Assembly (NCBI RefSeq): GCF_039355125.1
Contig: NZ_CP134979.1
Span: forward strand, 40,890-104,889
DNA from: Buchnera aphidicola (Takecallis taiwana)
Lineage (GTDB): Bacteria; Pseudomonadota; Gammaproteobacteria; Enterobacterales; Enterobacteriaceae
DNA length: 64,000 nucleotides
Direction of reading: 5' to 3'
The notes under the pieces were generated by a model that was not told the DNA's origin, ran no database searches, and saw only the letters and a program-made list of their open reading frames with translations. The stretch's first letter is position 1; each line of letters begins with the position of its first letter. The position numbers and the translations under genes were made by a program. Positions 1-9,810 of this stretch are shown here, piece after piece.

Positions 1-660
1 GGGATAGTTGGGCAAAGTCTTTATTTTATAATTTTACTGATTGTATACAAGATAATCGATTGTGTAAGTTAGATTATAAGAATAATACTAATAATGATTT
101 TAAAATAGGTTTATTTGCAGGCACTATCAATTTAAATCTTGTAAAATATGCTGGTATGCATGGTTTTAATGCCATTGGTTTACATTATACGGATGGCGAT
201 ACTCTAGTTTTTAATTCAGAACATATACAAGATTTTTTATTTTTTAAAAATAATTCATTAAAGTTGATTCATTATCTTTTTAAGTCTAATATGATACCAA
301 TTATTAGTTCCACTGGTATTACTAAAAATCATATATTAATTAATATTGATTCTGATGTAATAGCTGCATTATTAGCACAAGAATTACAAGTGTGTTTGAT
401 TATGTTAACAGATGTTGGTGGGGTGCTAAATGGTGAGGGCCATATAATAAAAACCATGAATTATAACATGTATCACCAATTAATGTTGGATGGTATTATT
501 AATGAGGGTATGATGATCAAGGTTAATGCAGAGCTATGAGAGTTTCAAAATATTTAAAACAAGTAGTGTACATTGCAGGTTGGATAGATTATATATAATT
601 AAAAAAATTTTTTTATGATCATAATATTGGTACTATGATTGTAAATATAGATAAGGAAAT
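1..660 (+). pseudogene. argB: argB, acetylglutamate kinase, decayed (5' end outside window)
   Basis: Remnant of the kinase that phosphorylates N-acetylglutamate in ornithine synthesis. The frame from base 3 to 539 reads like ArgB (LFAGTINLNL, TDGDT, SSTGIT, LLAQELQVCLIMLTDVGGVL, IIKVNAEL-like end) but lacks about 25 residues in the N-terminal third, including the glycine-rich HGGG loop that binds the substrates. The frame ends in TGA at 537-539. The family C-terminus continues two bases out of frame (VVYIAGWIDYI, matching the VDIASWR region), meets TAA near 598, and after another shift ends in DHNIGTMIV at about 615-647, matching the usual MGTRI end. A deletion plus at least two frameshifts make a functional kinase very unlikely. 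It lies directly upstream of argG as in related genomes. Confidence 0.88.
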
Positions 661-666
661 TTCTTT

Positions 667-1872
667 GTGAACAGTATGAATAATAGAAAGGTTGTTTTAG
701 CATATTCTGGGGGTTTAGATACTTCCGCGATTATTCCATGGGTTAAAGAAAATTATTCATTAGATGTTATAGCGTTTGTTGCAGATATTGGACAATCTAA
801 AAAAGAATTGGACGGAATATTTGAAAAAGCTATACAGTCAGGAGCGATAGATTGTTGTATTGTTGATTTAAAAGAAAAGTTTATTCGAGATTATATTTTA
901 CCAGTATTGAGTACTGGTGCACTATATGAAGGTAATTATTTATTGGGAACGGCTATGGCAAGGCCAATTATTGCAAAAGAACAAATAAAATTGGCGCTTC
1001 AAAAAAAAGCTATTGCGGTTTGTCATGGTGCAACTGGAAAAGGTAATGATCAGATTAGGTTTGAAATGGCATATGCGGCCTTAGCTCCTAATTTACAAGT
1101 ATTATCTCCATGGAGAGAATGGAAATTATCGTCTCGTGAAGAATTAATTGAATATTTAAAATTGAGAAATATTCCAACAACTGCTACAAAAGAGAAAATT
1201 TATAGTAGAGATGAAAATATTTGGCATATTTCCACAGAAGGTGGAATATTAGAAGATACTTGGAATGCTCCGGATAAAAATTGTTGGGTTTGGACAAACG
1301 ATCCTATTTCTGCTCCAAATGAAGCTGAATACGTAACGATAGAATTTAAAAATGGATACCCAATTTCTGTTAACGATAATAACTTGAGTTTATTAGGTGT
1401 GTTAACGTTTTTAAATCAAATTGGTTCAAAACATGGTATAGGTCGTATTGATATTGTTGAAAATCGTGTGACTGGTATGAAATCACGAGGATGTTATGAA
1501 ACCCCTGGTGGAACAATTTTAGTAACAGCAATGAGAGCAGTAGAACAATTAGTATTAGACCGTCATAGTTTTCAATGGAGAGAACAACTTGGTTTAAAAA
1601 TGTCTACTGTGGTATATGATGGACTTTGGTTTACACCTGTTCGAAAAGCAATACAAAATTCAGCGATGGTTTTTTTTAATATGTTATCTGGTAAAATTGT
1701 ATTACAGTTATATAAAGGTAATGTTTTTGTTATTAAAAAATATGCTAAACATACATTATATTTAGAAGAGTTTGCAACTTTTGGTAAAGATACAGTCTAT
1801 AATCAGAATGATGCTCAAGGGTTTATTAAATTATTATCTTTATCTTCTAAAATTCGAGCACTACAAAAATAA
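667..1872 (+). CDS. argG: argininosuccinate synthase
   Basis: Joins citrulline and aspartate with ATP to make argininosuccinate, the second-last step of arginine synthesis. The N-terminal PP-loop AYSGGLDTS (residues 12-20) and the GKGNDQIRFE segment (about 124-133) are intact. The 401-residue length fits the shorter ArgG type (about 400) rather than the 447-residue E. coli type. GTG at 667 is preferred over ATG at 676 because AAGGA at 653-657 lies 9 bases before it; this Shine-Dalgarno sits inside the argB relic. It is followed by argH after 67 bases. No frame damage is seen, in contrast to argB. Confidence 0.96.
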   Translation: MNSMNNRKVVLAYSGGLDTSAIIPWVKENYSLDVIAFVADIGQSKKELDGIFEKAIQSGAIDCCIVDLKEKFIRDYILPVLSTGALYEGNYLLGTAMARPIIAKEQIKLALQKKAIAVCHGATGKGNDQIRFEMAYAALAPNLQVLSPWREWKLSSREELIEYLKLRNIPTTATKEKIYSRDENIWHISTEGGILEDTWNAPDKNCWVWTNDPISAPNEAEYVTIEFKNGYPISVNDNNLSLLGVLTFLNQIGSKHGIGRIDIVENRVTGMKSRGCYETPGGTILVTAMRAVEQLVLDRHSFQWREQLGLKMSTVVYDGLWFTPVRKAIQNSAMVFFNMLSGKIVLQLYKGNVFVIKKYAKHTLYLEEFATFGKDTVYNQNDAQGFIKLLSLSSKIRALQK

Positions 1873-1939
1873 ATGATATTACAATTTTTTTTAAACAGTT
1901 TATATATTTTTATGAATATTTTAAAGGTTTAATAAATTT

Positions 1940-3331
1940 ATGAATCAAAATAAAAAATTGTGGGGTGGTCGATTTTATCAAAAAACGCATCCATTGTTTG
2001 AGAAATTTAATAATTCTTTACAGGAAGATTATTTTTTAGCAAAATATGATATATTAGGTTCAATTGCATGGTCAAAATCTCTATTGGAATGTAATATCTT
2101 AACTGGGGATGAACAACATAAAATTGAATATGCATTAAAAAAAATTCTAAAAATAGTAGACCGTAACCCTATAATCATGTTAGATTCAACAGTAGAAGAT
2201 ATTCATAGTTGGGTAGAATTAAAATTAATTAATCTTGTTGGTCATTTGGGTAAAAAATTACATACTGGTCGTAGTCGAAATGATCAGGTTACAACAAGTT
2301 TAAAATTATGGTGTAAATATATTATCAATGAATTAATTTTTTATTTAAAAAAACTACAATATACATTAATTTTACAAGCTGAGATCTCTTCTGCATATAT
2401 TATGCCAGGATATACTCATTTACAAAGAGCACAGCCCATTACCTTTGCTTATTGGTGCCTGGCATATATTGAGATGTTGCAAAGAGATGAAAATAGATTA
2501 AAAGATGCATTATTAAGACTCAATATTAGTCCTTTAGGATCTGGTGCTTTATCTGGCACATTTTGTAATATTAATCGAGATAGATTAGCGTTAAATATGG
2601 GTTTTTACAGTTCTACACAAAATAGTTTAGATGCTGTTTCTGATCGTGATTATGTGCTAGAATTATTATCCATCTCATCGATTAGTATGATGCATTTATC
2701 AAGATTATCTGAAGATTTAATTTTTTTTAATTCTGGAGAGGTGAATTTTATTGAACTATCAGATTATGTGACTTCTGGTTCATCTTTGATGCCTCAAAAA
2801 AAAAATCCAGATGCATTAGAGTTGATTAGAGGTAAAACAGGTACAGTATATGGTTGTTTAATGAGTATGTTAGTCGTATTAAAAGGATTACCTTTGTCTT
2901 ATAACAAGGATATGCAAGAAGATAAAAAAATTTTATTTTCTGCAATTGATAATTGGATTATGTGTTTAAAGATGACTTCTTTAGTCATAAAGACTATAAA
3001 GATTAATCAAGATGTATGTTTAACGTCTGCTAAAAAAGGGTATGCTAATTCTACTGAATTAACAGAATATTTAGTTAATAAAGGTGTAACATTTAGAGAA
3101 GCACATTTTATTGTTGGAAAAATCGTTTTAGAAGCAATAAAAAAAAAATGTACTTTAGAGGATTTAAGTCTTAATTGTTTTAAAAAATATCACCAGGCTT
3201 TTCAAAATGATTTATATAAAAAATTAAATATTTTCATGTGTATTAATAGTAAGAATTCAACCGGTGGTGTTTCTTCGCATCAAGTATTAAATCGTATTTT
3301 ACAAGTTAAACGTAATTTATATTCTAATTGA
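1940..3331 (+). CDS. argH: argininosuccinate lyase
   Basis: Splits argininosuccinate into arginine and fumarate, the last arginine step. Signature parts of the fumarase/aspartase superfamily are present: TGRSRNDQV (about 109-117), YTHLQRAQP (about 158-166) and the catalytic loop GSSLMPQKKNPD (about 279-290). Length 463 is normal for the family. The catalytic loop is written across ten A in a row (2796-2805), in frame here. It follows argG on the same strand and ends at a hairpin shared with the convergent rpoD. Confidence 0.97.
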   Translation: MNQNKKLWGGRFYQKTHPLFEKFNNSLQEDYFLAKYDILGSIAWSKSLLECNILTGDEQHKIEYALKKILKIVDRNPIIMLDSTVEDIHSWVELKLINLVGHLGKKLHTGRSRNDQVTTSLKLWCKYIINELIFYLKKLQYTLILQAEISSAYIMPGYTHLQRAQPITFAYWCLAYIEMLQRDENRLKDALLRLNISPLGSGALSGTFCNINRDRLALNMGFYSSTQNSLDAVSDRDYVLELLSISSISMMHLSRLSEDLIFFNSGEVNFIELSDYVTSGSSLMPQKKNPDALELIRGKTGTVYGCLMSMLVVLKGLPLSYNKDMQEDKKILFSAIDNWIMCLKMTSLVIKTIKINQDVCLTSAKKGYANSTELTEYLVNKGVTFREAHFIVGKIVLEAIKKKCTLEDLSLNCFKKYHQAFQNDLYKKLNIFMCINSKNSTGGVSSHQVLNRILQVKRNLYSN

Positions 3332-3383
3332 TTTTTAATTTTTTATATGATTTAATTTTGTAATAATAGTATTATAAAATAAT

Positions 3384-3410
3384 TAGCTTCCGATTAGTTT
3401 TAGGAAGCTA
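3384..3410. terminator. bidirectional terminator between argH and rpoD
   Basis: TAGCTTCC (3384-3391) and GGAAGCTA (3403-3410) form an 8-bp stem with an 11-base loop between the convergent ends of argH and rpoD. T-rich sequence follows on the plus side, and A/T-rich sequence on the other side can serve the minus strand. The stem is GC-richer than its surroundings. Confidence 0.75.
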
Positions 3411-3431
3411 TATTTATGTTTTTCATATTAA

Positions 3432-5258
3432 TTAGTCATCTAAAAAATTTTTTAAAATATCTGATCTGCTTGGATGTCGTAATTTACGTAATGCTTTTGC
3501 TTCAATTTGTCTAATTCGTTCTCTAGTTACTGAAAATTGTTTACCGACTTCTTCCAGAGTGTGATCGGTATTCATATCAATTCCAAAACGCATTCTTAGT
3601 ACTTTAGCTTCTCTGGGGGTTAGTGCAGATAAAATATTATATGTGGCTAATCTTAAACTATCAGTTGTTGCTAAGTTAATTGGTAATTCTAAATTTGTAT
3701 CCTCGATAAAATCACTTAATTGTGAATCTTCATCATCACCAACTGGTGTTTCCATGGAAATCGGTTCTTTAGCTATTTTTAATACTTTTCGAATTTTTTC
3801 TTCTGGAATCAACATTCTTGTTGATAGTTCTTCAGGTGTTGGTTCTCGGCCAATTTCTTGTAAAATTTGTCTAGAAATACGATTTAGTTTATTAATAGTT
3901 TCAATCATATGTACTGGTATGCGTATTGTTCTCGCTTGATCAGCAATGGATCGTGTAATAGCTTGTCTAATCCACCAGGTTGCATATGTAGAAAATTTAT
4001 ATCCTCTCTTATATTCAAATTTTTCAACAGCTTTCATTAAACCAATGTTGCCTTCTTGTATAAGATCTAAAAATTGTAGGCCCCGATTAGTGTATTTTTT
4101 AGCAATAGAAATTACTAGTCTTAAGTTTGCTTCGATCATTTCTTTTTTAGATTTTTTAGTTTGTATTTCTCCCATAATCATCTGTCTATTAATATGTTTG
4201 ATTTCATATATCATTAATCCAGTTTCTTTTTCTATTTGTTTTAATCTTTGCATGATTATACAAAATTTATTTTTATATTTATCAAGTTTTTCTGCCCATG
4301 ATATTTTTAGTTTTCCGATATTATGTAACCATGTTTTATTAGTTTCGTTATCAATAAAAAATTTTATAAATATTTTTTTTGGGATTTTGCATTTTTCGAT
4401 GCATAATTTCATAATAATACGTTCTTCTGTTCTAATTCTTTGTATCATATTACGCATATTATGCATTAAATAATCAAATTGTTTAGGTACTAATTTGACT
4501 GTTTTAAACATTATTGAGAGTTTGTAAATTTCTTGTTTTATATCTTGATTATGTCGATTTTTTTTATTAGCAATTTTAGACACTTTGATATATTGATTTT
4601 TTAATTGCATAAAAAAGTTTTCTGCTAATTCTGGATCAATATTGTATTCTTCTGTAGTTATAGTAGTGTCTGTTTTTTCAATATTAGTATCATTATTAAT
4701 ATTTTGGTTATTATTCAAATTAGGTTGTATGAAAAAATTCTTTTTTATTCCAGATTGTGTAAAACCGGAAATTACATCAGATAGTCGAATTTGTCCTAAC
4801 TGTACGCGTTCATATTGATTTAATAGATAAATAATCGCTTCAGGATATGTAGATACTGAAGATTGGATTTGTTTCATACCTGATTCAATTTTTTTTGCAA
4901 TATTAATTTCTCCTTCTCGTGTTAATAATGCAACAGTTCCCATTTCGCGCATGTACATACGAACCGGATCGGTTGTTCGTCCTACTTCTGTATCTGTATC
5001 AGTATTTCCTGTTTTTGTTGATATATTCGTATTTTTATTTTTTTTTTTATTCATGTATAAATCTTTCGTATTTTTTTTTGGTATTTTATCAATGACTTGA
5101 ATACCCATATCATTAATCATTTGAATAATATCTTCAATTTGATTAGAGTGAATAACTTCTTTTGATAAGAAGTTATGAATATCTAGATAAGTTAAATATC
5201 CTTGTGCTTTTCCGTGTATGATCAGTAATTTAATTTTTAATTGTGAATTTTGTTCCAT
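3432..5258 (-). CDS. rpoD: RNA polymerase primary sigma factor (sigma 70)
   Basis: Promoter-recognition subunit for housekeeping transcription. Region 1.1 (about 1-75), region 1.2 with the [13 protein letters not shown] stretch (about 93-107), a shortened and N-rich non-conserved region, regions 2.1-2.4 ([20 protein letters not shown], then [14 protein letters not shown]), region 3, and the 4.2 helix-turn-helix ([20 protein letters not shown]) are all present. Length 608 against 613 in E. coli. The acidic run of the E. coli spacer is replaced by an Asn/Thr-rich one. Third gene of rpsU-dnaG-rpoD. An 11-base A run of the coding strand (5038-5048) encodes a KKK stretch. AGGA upstream of the ATG supports the start. 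Confidence 0.97.
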   Translation of the reverse strand: MEQNSQLKIKLLIIHGKAQGYLTYLDIHNFLSKEVIHSNQIEDIIQMINDMGIQVIDKIPKKNTKDLYMNKKKNKNTNISTKTGNTDTDTEVGRTTDPVRMYMREMGTVALLTREGEINIAKKIESGMKQIQSSVSTYPEAIIYLLNQYERVQLGQIRLSDVISGFTQSGIKKNFFIQPNLNNNQNINNDTNIEKTDTTITTEEYNIDPELAENFFMQLKNQYIKVSKIANKKNRHNQDIKQEIYKLSIMFKTVKLVPKQFDYLMHNMRNMIQRIRTEERIIMKLCIEKCKIPKKIFIKFFIDNETNKTWLHNIGKLKISWAEKLDKYKNKFCIIMQRLKQIEKETGLMIYEIKHINRQMIMGEIQTKKSKKEMIEANLRLVISIAKKYTNRGLQFLDLIQEGNIGLMKAVEKFEYKRGYKFSTYATWWIRQAITRSIADQARTIRIPVHMIETINKLNRISRQILQEIGREPTPEELSTRMLIPEEKIRKVLKIAKEPISMETPVGDDEDSQLSDFIEDTNLELPINLATTDSLRLATYNILSALTPREAKVLRMRFGIDMNTDHTLEEVGKQFSVTRERIRQIEAKALRKLRHPSRSDILKNFLDD

Positions 5259-5344
5259 AATACATTTCCTGTGGTATTCTGTTTAATATCAATGAATTAT
5301 ATATTGTAATAAAATCTCTATTTTATATTTTAAATATGATATTA

Positions 5345-7069
5345 TTAATTATGTGATAATGTTTTATTAATTTTCCATAATATACATTTTTCATCATAAT
5401 TTAGATGAGTTAATCTATCTTTGATGATTAATTTTTGATATTTTTTATCTAGAGCGATATAGTATATTTTTTTAATTAAATTAATAAATACATGATTTAT
5501 TGTATCGTGATCAATAAAATTATTCCAGTATGCTAATTTAGTAACCACAGAAAAAATATTTTTATTTCTATAAAATTCAATAATTTGCCCGGTATTAATA
5601 TTATTATATTTTCTACAAATATGTAAAATTTCCAAAAATAAAGATAAGCCATTAATATGAATCGTTTTGAGTTCATTAATATCAAATATTAAAATATTAC
5701 TTAATTCAGGATTTTGTATAATTAAACTAATTAAAATCCGTATATTATTTGGTTTAATCACTTTATTAAGTATATAATGTTTTTTTTTATAGAATATTTG
5801 ATTTAATTGTATTTCGTCAAAAATACCTATTTTTTGTCCAATAATTTTTTTTAAATGTATTTTAATATATGTATTGGGTATTTGATGAACTAATGGTACA
5901 GCAATATTAAGCATGTTATTTATTTCATATAATGAATTTAATTTCAGATTTTTTATGAGCATGTTAAATAAAAACTGTATTATATTTATAGAATGCTTCA
6001 TTCTTTTTTTAAATTTTATAGTACCTTCTTTATGAATCAGACTATGTGGATCTTCTCCTGTTGGTAAAAACATAAATTCAATATTTATATTTTGGTGTAG
6101 GTGTGATAACATAAGTTGCATAGTTCTCTGAGATGCTTTTTTTCCTGCTATATCGCCGTCATAGCAGAAAATAATATGTTTACTAAATTTTAATAGTAGG
6201 TTGATTTGGTATTTTGTAATAGTAGTTCCTAGGATCGCTACTGTATTATGGATATTAAATTGGGTTAATGATATAACATCAAAATATCCTTCTACTACTA
6301 GTATATATTTATTGTTGGATTGTATTTGTACTTTTTCAATTCCGTATAGTTGATAACTTTTATTAAATATTGTATTTTGTGGTGAATTAATATATTTTGG
6401 ATAATTATTATTTAAATTCCGTCCTCCAAAACCAGTAATTTTACCATATTGATTTTTAATGGGAAAAATAATTTTTTTATAAAATCGATCATATTGATAG
6501 GTATGGTTTTTATTAAATAAAATGCCTAGGTGTATTAAATAATCAATATATATGTTATTATGAATATTTTTTGATAAAAAAAATGGATTATTAGAAAATC
6601 CAATATTAAAGTTTTTTATTGTGTTTAATGTAATATTTCTATTTTGTAAATATTGTATTGCTTCTTGAGAATATTTTAATTGAATATTTTTACAATATAA
6701 TTTTGCTGATTCTTGTGTCGCTTGATATAGTTGATTTTTATAATATGCTGTTTTTGTATTATTTGCATGAGTTTTTTTAAGTGTTATACCTGTAATACTT
6801 GAAAGTTCATATATACTTTCTAAAAAACTCATGTGATCGTATTGCATTAAAAAATCAATAATATTACCGTGTACATGACATCCGAAACAATAAAAATATT
6901 GTTTTTCATAGTTTATAGTAAATGATGGTGTATTTTCTGTATGAAATGGACATAAAGCATAATAATTTTTACCGATTTTTTTTACTTTAATACGTTCATT
7001 AACAATATTTACGATATTTGTTTGATCAAGTAGTTCTTTGATAATATCCGATGGTATAAATTGATGCAT
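5345..7069 (-). CDS. dnaG: DNA primase
   Basis: Makes the RNA primers for chromosome replication. The zinc ribbon has C40, H43, C61 and C64 (CPFH...CFGC). The TOPRIM domain shows VVEGYFDVISL and a metal-binding DGD(IAG) motif, followed by a degenerate C-terminal helicase-binding domain. Length 574 against 581 in E. coli. It sits between rpsU and rpoD on the minus strand, the classic macromolecular synthesis order. The C-terminal third is heavily Lys/Ile/Asn-biased, as expected for drift under AT pressure. Confidence 0.95.
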   Translation of the reverse strand: MHQFIPSDIIKELLDQTNIVNIVNERIKVKKIGKNYYALCPFHTENTPSFTINYEKQYFYCFGCHVHGNIIDFLMQYDHMSFLESIYELSSITGITLKKTHANNTKTAYYKNQLYQATQESAKLYCKNIQLKYSQEAIQYLQNRNITLNTIKNFNIGFSNNPFFLSKNIHNNIYIDYLIHLGILFNKNHTYQYDRFYKKIIFPIKNQYGKITGFGGRNLNNNYPKYINSPQNTIFNKSYQLYGIEKVQIQSNNKYILVVEGYFDVISLTQFNIHNTVAILGTTITKYQINLLLKFSKHIIFCYDGDIAGKKASQRTMQLMLSHLHQNINIEFMFLPTGEDPHSLIHKEGTIKFKKRMKHSINIIQFLFNMLIKNLKLNSLYEINNMLNIAVPLVHQIPNTYIKIHLKKIIGQKIGIFDEIQLNQIFYKKKHYILNKVIKPNNIRILISLIIQNPELSNILIFDINELKTIHINGLSLFLEILHICRKYNNINTGQIIEFYRNKNIFSVVTKLAYWNNFIDHDTINHVFINLIKKIYYIALDKKYQKLIIKDRLTHLNYDEKCILWKINKTLSHN

Positions 7070-7115
7070 ATTATATTATCTATAATTTTATTGAAAATGG
7101 AATTTATATATTATA

Positions 7116-7331
7116 TTAGTATAAACGTACACGACGAGCATTTTCTCGAGATAATTTTTTTATCAGTCTTTTAATAGCAGAAGCTTTAGCTCTTTTTCTT
7201 TGTGTAGTAGGTTTTTCATAAAATTCTCTTCTACGAATTTCAGATAGTATTCCTGATTTTTCGCATGCTCTCTTAAAACGTCTTAATGCTACATCAAATG
7301 GTTCATTATCTCTTATTTTAATAACTGGCAT
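7116..7331 (-). CDS. rpsU: 30S ribosomal protein S21
   Basis: Small basic protein of the 30S subunit. The 71 residues ([19 protein letters not shown] start, [16 protein letters not shown] centre, [10 protein letters not shown] end) match the normal length and are among the most conserved protein sequence in the window. First gene of the rpsU-dnaG-rpoD group. AAGGA lies just before the ATG. The 112 bases up to tsaD must hold two divergent promoters. Confidence 0.97.
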   Translation of the reverse strand: MPVIKIRDNEPFDVALRRFKRACEKSGILSEIRRREFYEKPTTQRKRAKASAIKRLIKKLSRENARRVRLY

Positions 7332-7443
7332 AAGTTATGTCCTTAAATTTGTTATTTAAAAATATTTTTTATTTTTAATATATATATTATATAATATCTT
7401 ATTTTAAATATTTAAATAAGTGTGTTATGTTTAGGGATAAAAT

Positions 7444-8457
7444 ATGCGTATATTAGGTGTAGAAACTTCTTTTGATGATACCGGTGTTGCTATTTATGAT
7501 GACCAGAGTGGATTATTAATCAATAAATTATTACATCAAAATAATATACATAGTAAGTATGGTGGTGTAGTACCAGAGTTAGCATTTCGACAATATATAT
7601 ATCAAGTTGCTCCATTAATTAGAGATGTTATAAAAAAATATAATATTTGTTTAGATAGTATTAACGGTATTGCATATACTGCGGGTCCAGGTTTATCTGG
7701 TTCTTTACTGATTGGTGCAGCAGTAAGTTGTGCTTTTGCTTATTCCTGTAATATTCCTGCGATTCCAATCAATCATATGGAAGCGCATTTATTATCACCA
7801 ATGATGGAAAATAATTCTATTCAATTTCCTTTTATTGGTTTATTGGTATCAGGAAAACATACGCAATTAATTAATGCACATAAGTTAGGTCAGTATGAAA
7901 TTTTAGGTAATACATTGGATGATGCTGTCGGGGAAGTATTTGATAAAGTTGCTCAAGCATTACATTTAGGGTATCCAGGCGGAGCACTACTATCACAATT
8001 TGCACAAAAAGGAGAATTAGGTAAATTTGTTTTTCCTTTTCCCATGAAAAATAATTCAGGATTCAATTTTAGTTTTTCAGGATTAAAAACTTTTACATTA
8101 AAGTTAATACAACAAAATCTTCATAATATTCAAAATTTACATAATATTGCTTGTCAATTTGAATATACAGTATTTGATATTTTAAGACATAAAACGTATT
8201 ATGCTGTACAAAAAGCAGGTTATAATCGTGTTATTGTTGCTGGAGGTGTGAGTGCAAATTTAAGATTAATTCATTTATTGAAATCAACGTTTCAAGACAA
8301 TAATATAGTATTATATTCTCCAAGTGTTAATATTTGTACGGATAATGCAGCAATGATTGCATATTTAGGGTTTTTATATTTTCAATCTGAAAGTTTCACT
8401 CAAAACACAGATATTTTTATTAATCCCCGTTGGTCCATGGCGAGTATAAAAAAATGA
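7444..8457 (+). CDS. tsaD: tRNA N6-adenosine threonylcarbamoyltransferase
   Basis: Transfers the threonylcarbamoyl group to A37 of tRNAs that read ANN codons, working with TsaB and TsaE. ASKHA-type fold; ETSFDDTG near the N-terminus, the metal-binding HMEAH (about residues 113-117), the DDAVGEVFDK segment and the VAGGVSANLRL motif near the C-terminus are present. Length is 337, the same as E. coli. One odd point: the usual VSGGHTQL reads VSGKHTQL here, replacing a strongly conserved Gly. Divergent from rpsU and convergent with ribB, 7 bases apart. Confidence 0.95.
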   Translation: MRILGVETSFDDTGVAIYDDQSGLLINKLLHQNNIHSKYGGVVPELAFRQYIYQVAPLIRDVIKKYNICLDSINGIAYTAGPGLSGSLLIGAAVSCAFAYSCNIPAIPINHMEAHLLSPMMENNSIQFPFIGLLVSGKHTQLINAHKLGQYEILGNTLDDAVGEVFDKVAQALHLGYPGGALLSQFAQKGELGKFVFPFPMKNNSGFNFSFSGLKTFTLKLIQQNLHNIQNLHNIACQFEYTVFDILRHKTYYAVQKAGYNRVIVAGGVSANLRLIHLLKSTFQDNNIVLYSPSVNICTDNAAMIAYLGFLYFQSESFTQNTDIFINPRWSMASIKK

Positions 8458-8464
8458 TACATAA

Positions 8465-9112
8465 TTAAATATATATATTATTTCTTACGTATAATATTAA
8501 ATCATCTATTGTTAATACTGGCATATTATGTAAATAAGAAAATTGTATAATGTCTTTGATTTGTGCCATACTACCGTCTTTATTTGTAAGTTCACAAATT
8601 ACACTCATAGGTTTAAAACCTGCTAAAGACATTAATGTAATTGATGCTTCTGTATGACCTGGTCTTAATAATAAACCCCCTGAATGGGCACATAACGGGA
8701 ATACATGACCGGGTTTATTAAAATCACTTGATCGTGCAGTATCTGAGATAGCTGTTTTTATTGTTTTCAGTCTGTCTTTAGCGGATACACCTGTTGATAT
8801 ACCCTTTGCTGATTCAATGCTAATTGTAAATCCTGTATGATAAGTACTAGTATTATTTTTTACCATCATTGGTAAATCTAACTGTTTTCTTTTTTTTTCA
8901 GTAATACATAAACAAACAATGCCACTACCATAACGTATTGTTAATGCCATTTGTTTAATTGTCATGTTCTCACATGAAAATATCAAGTCACCTTCATTTT
9001 CTCGATTTTTATTATCTATTAAAATAACACCTTGATGTAAACGTAATGCCAAGATTGCTTTTTTTATTCTGGTGTTATAATGACTGAGTTTTGATAAACA
9101 AAATTTTTTCAT
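8465..9112 (-). CDS. ribB: 3,4-dihydroxy-2-butanone 4-phosphate synthase
   Basis: Converts ribulose 5-phosphate to the four-carbon unit of riboflavin. Single RibB domain of 215 residues (217 in E. coli), with the acidic metal-binding loop NRENEGDL (about residues 35-42) and RPGHTEAS in the C-terminal half. No GTP cyclohydrolase II domain is fused. I do not see the conserved FMN riboswitch blocks upstream. Together with ribE in this window it covers two riboflavin steps, and it draws on the pentose phosphate genes gnd, tal and tkt. Confidence 0.95.
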   Translation of the reverse strand: MKKFCLSKLSHYNTRIKKAILALRLHQGVILIDNKNRENEGDLIFSCENMTIKQMALTIRYGSGIVCLCITEKKRKQLDLPMMVKNNTSTYHTGFTISIESAKGISTGVSAKDRLKTIKTAISDTARSSDFNKPGHVFPLCAHSGGLLLRPGHTEASITLMSLAGFKPMSVICELTNKDGSMAQIKDIIQFSYLHNMPVLTIDDLILYVRNNIYI

Positions 9113-9258
9113 AAATGGATTTCATTCTATGGAGTAAATTAAAATGTTTTATATCATATAATAAATATTAACGATTGTATAATATATATTGATTTTGTAT
9201 ATCATTGACTGTTGAAAACGGCACTATATTTTATCGTACCGTTTCAAAAAATTGTTTT

Positions 9259-9762
9259 TTATTTAAAAATTTTCATAATTAGCGTTTTTCCCGCTTTGAC
9301 TGTTCCTGAATATTTTGTTATTTTTTTTATTTCATCTATATTTGAAACAACAACTGGCGTTAAAATAGATTTTGCATTATTTTTTAGGAATTGTAAATCA
9401 TATTCAATGATTGTATCACCGATATTAACGTATTGGTTTTCTTTTGCAATTTGTTTAAATCCCTTTCCTTTTAATAGAATTGTATCAATACCAAAATGTA
9501 CAAAGATTTCTATTTTTTCTTTCGATAGGATTGAAAAAGCGTGCATAGTTTTAAAGATTTTACCAATAGTGCCTGCAATAGGTGCAACAATTCTTTGACC
9601 TGATGGATTAATAGCTATACCATCACCAATAATTTTTTTTGAAAATACTTCATCAGGAACAGATTGTAAGTTGACTACGATTCCAGAAATAGGAGCAAAG
9701 ATTTTTATATTTTTTTCTAATAAATGTGATTTTTTATTAAAAAAGTTAGAAAATAAGTTCAT
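9259..9762 (-). CDS. crr: glucose-specific PTS component EIIA
   Basis: Carries phosphate from HPr to the glucose EIICB permease. 167 residues against 169 in E. coli. The phosphorylated histidine lies in TMHAFSI (H74) and the partner histidine in FVHFGIDT (H89). Third gene of ptsH-ptsI-crr on the minus strand. Whether it keeps a regulatory role cannot be told from this window. Confidence 0.96.
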   Translation of the reverse strand: MNLFSNFFNKKSHLLEKNIKIFAPISGIVVNLQSVPDEVFSKKIIGDGIAINPSGQRIVAPIAGTIGKIFKTMHAFSILSKEKIEIFVHFGIDTILLKGKGFKQIAKENQYVNIGDTIIEYDLQFLKNNAKSILTPVVVSNIDEIKKITKYSGTVKAGKTLIMKIFK

Positions 9763-9810
9763 AATTTATTCTTAATTAGTGTATTCGTAATAAAATTTTA
9801 AATATTTAAT

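Noticed and set aside
3946-4473. 175-codon open frame on the plus strand
   Set aside because: Antisense to rpoD; composition follows the opposite strand and there is no family resemblance.
9113-9258. Possible FMN riboswitch upstream of ribB
   Set aside because: None of the conserved RFN-element blocks (such as AGGGGC or GATTCC-type segments) are visible.
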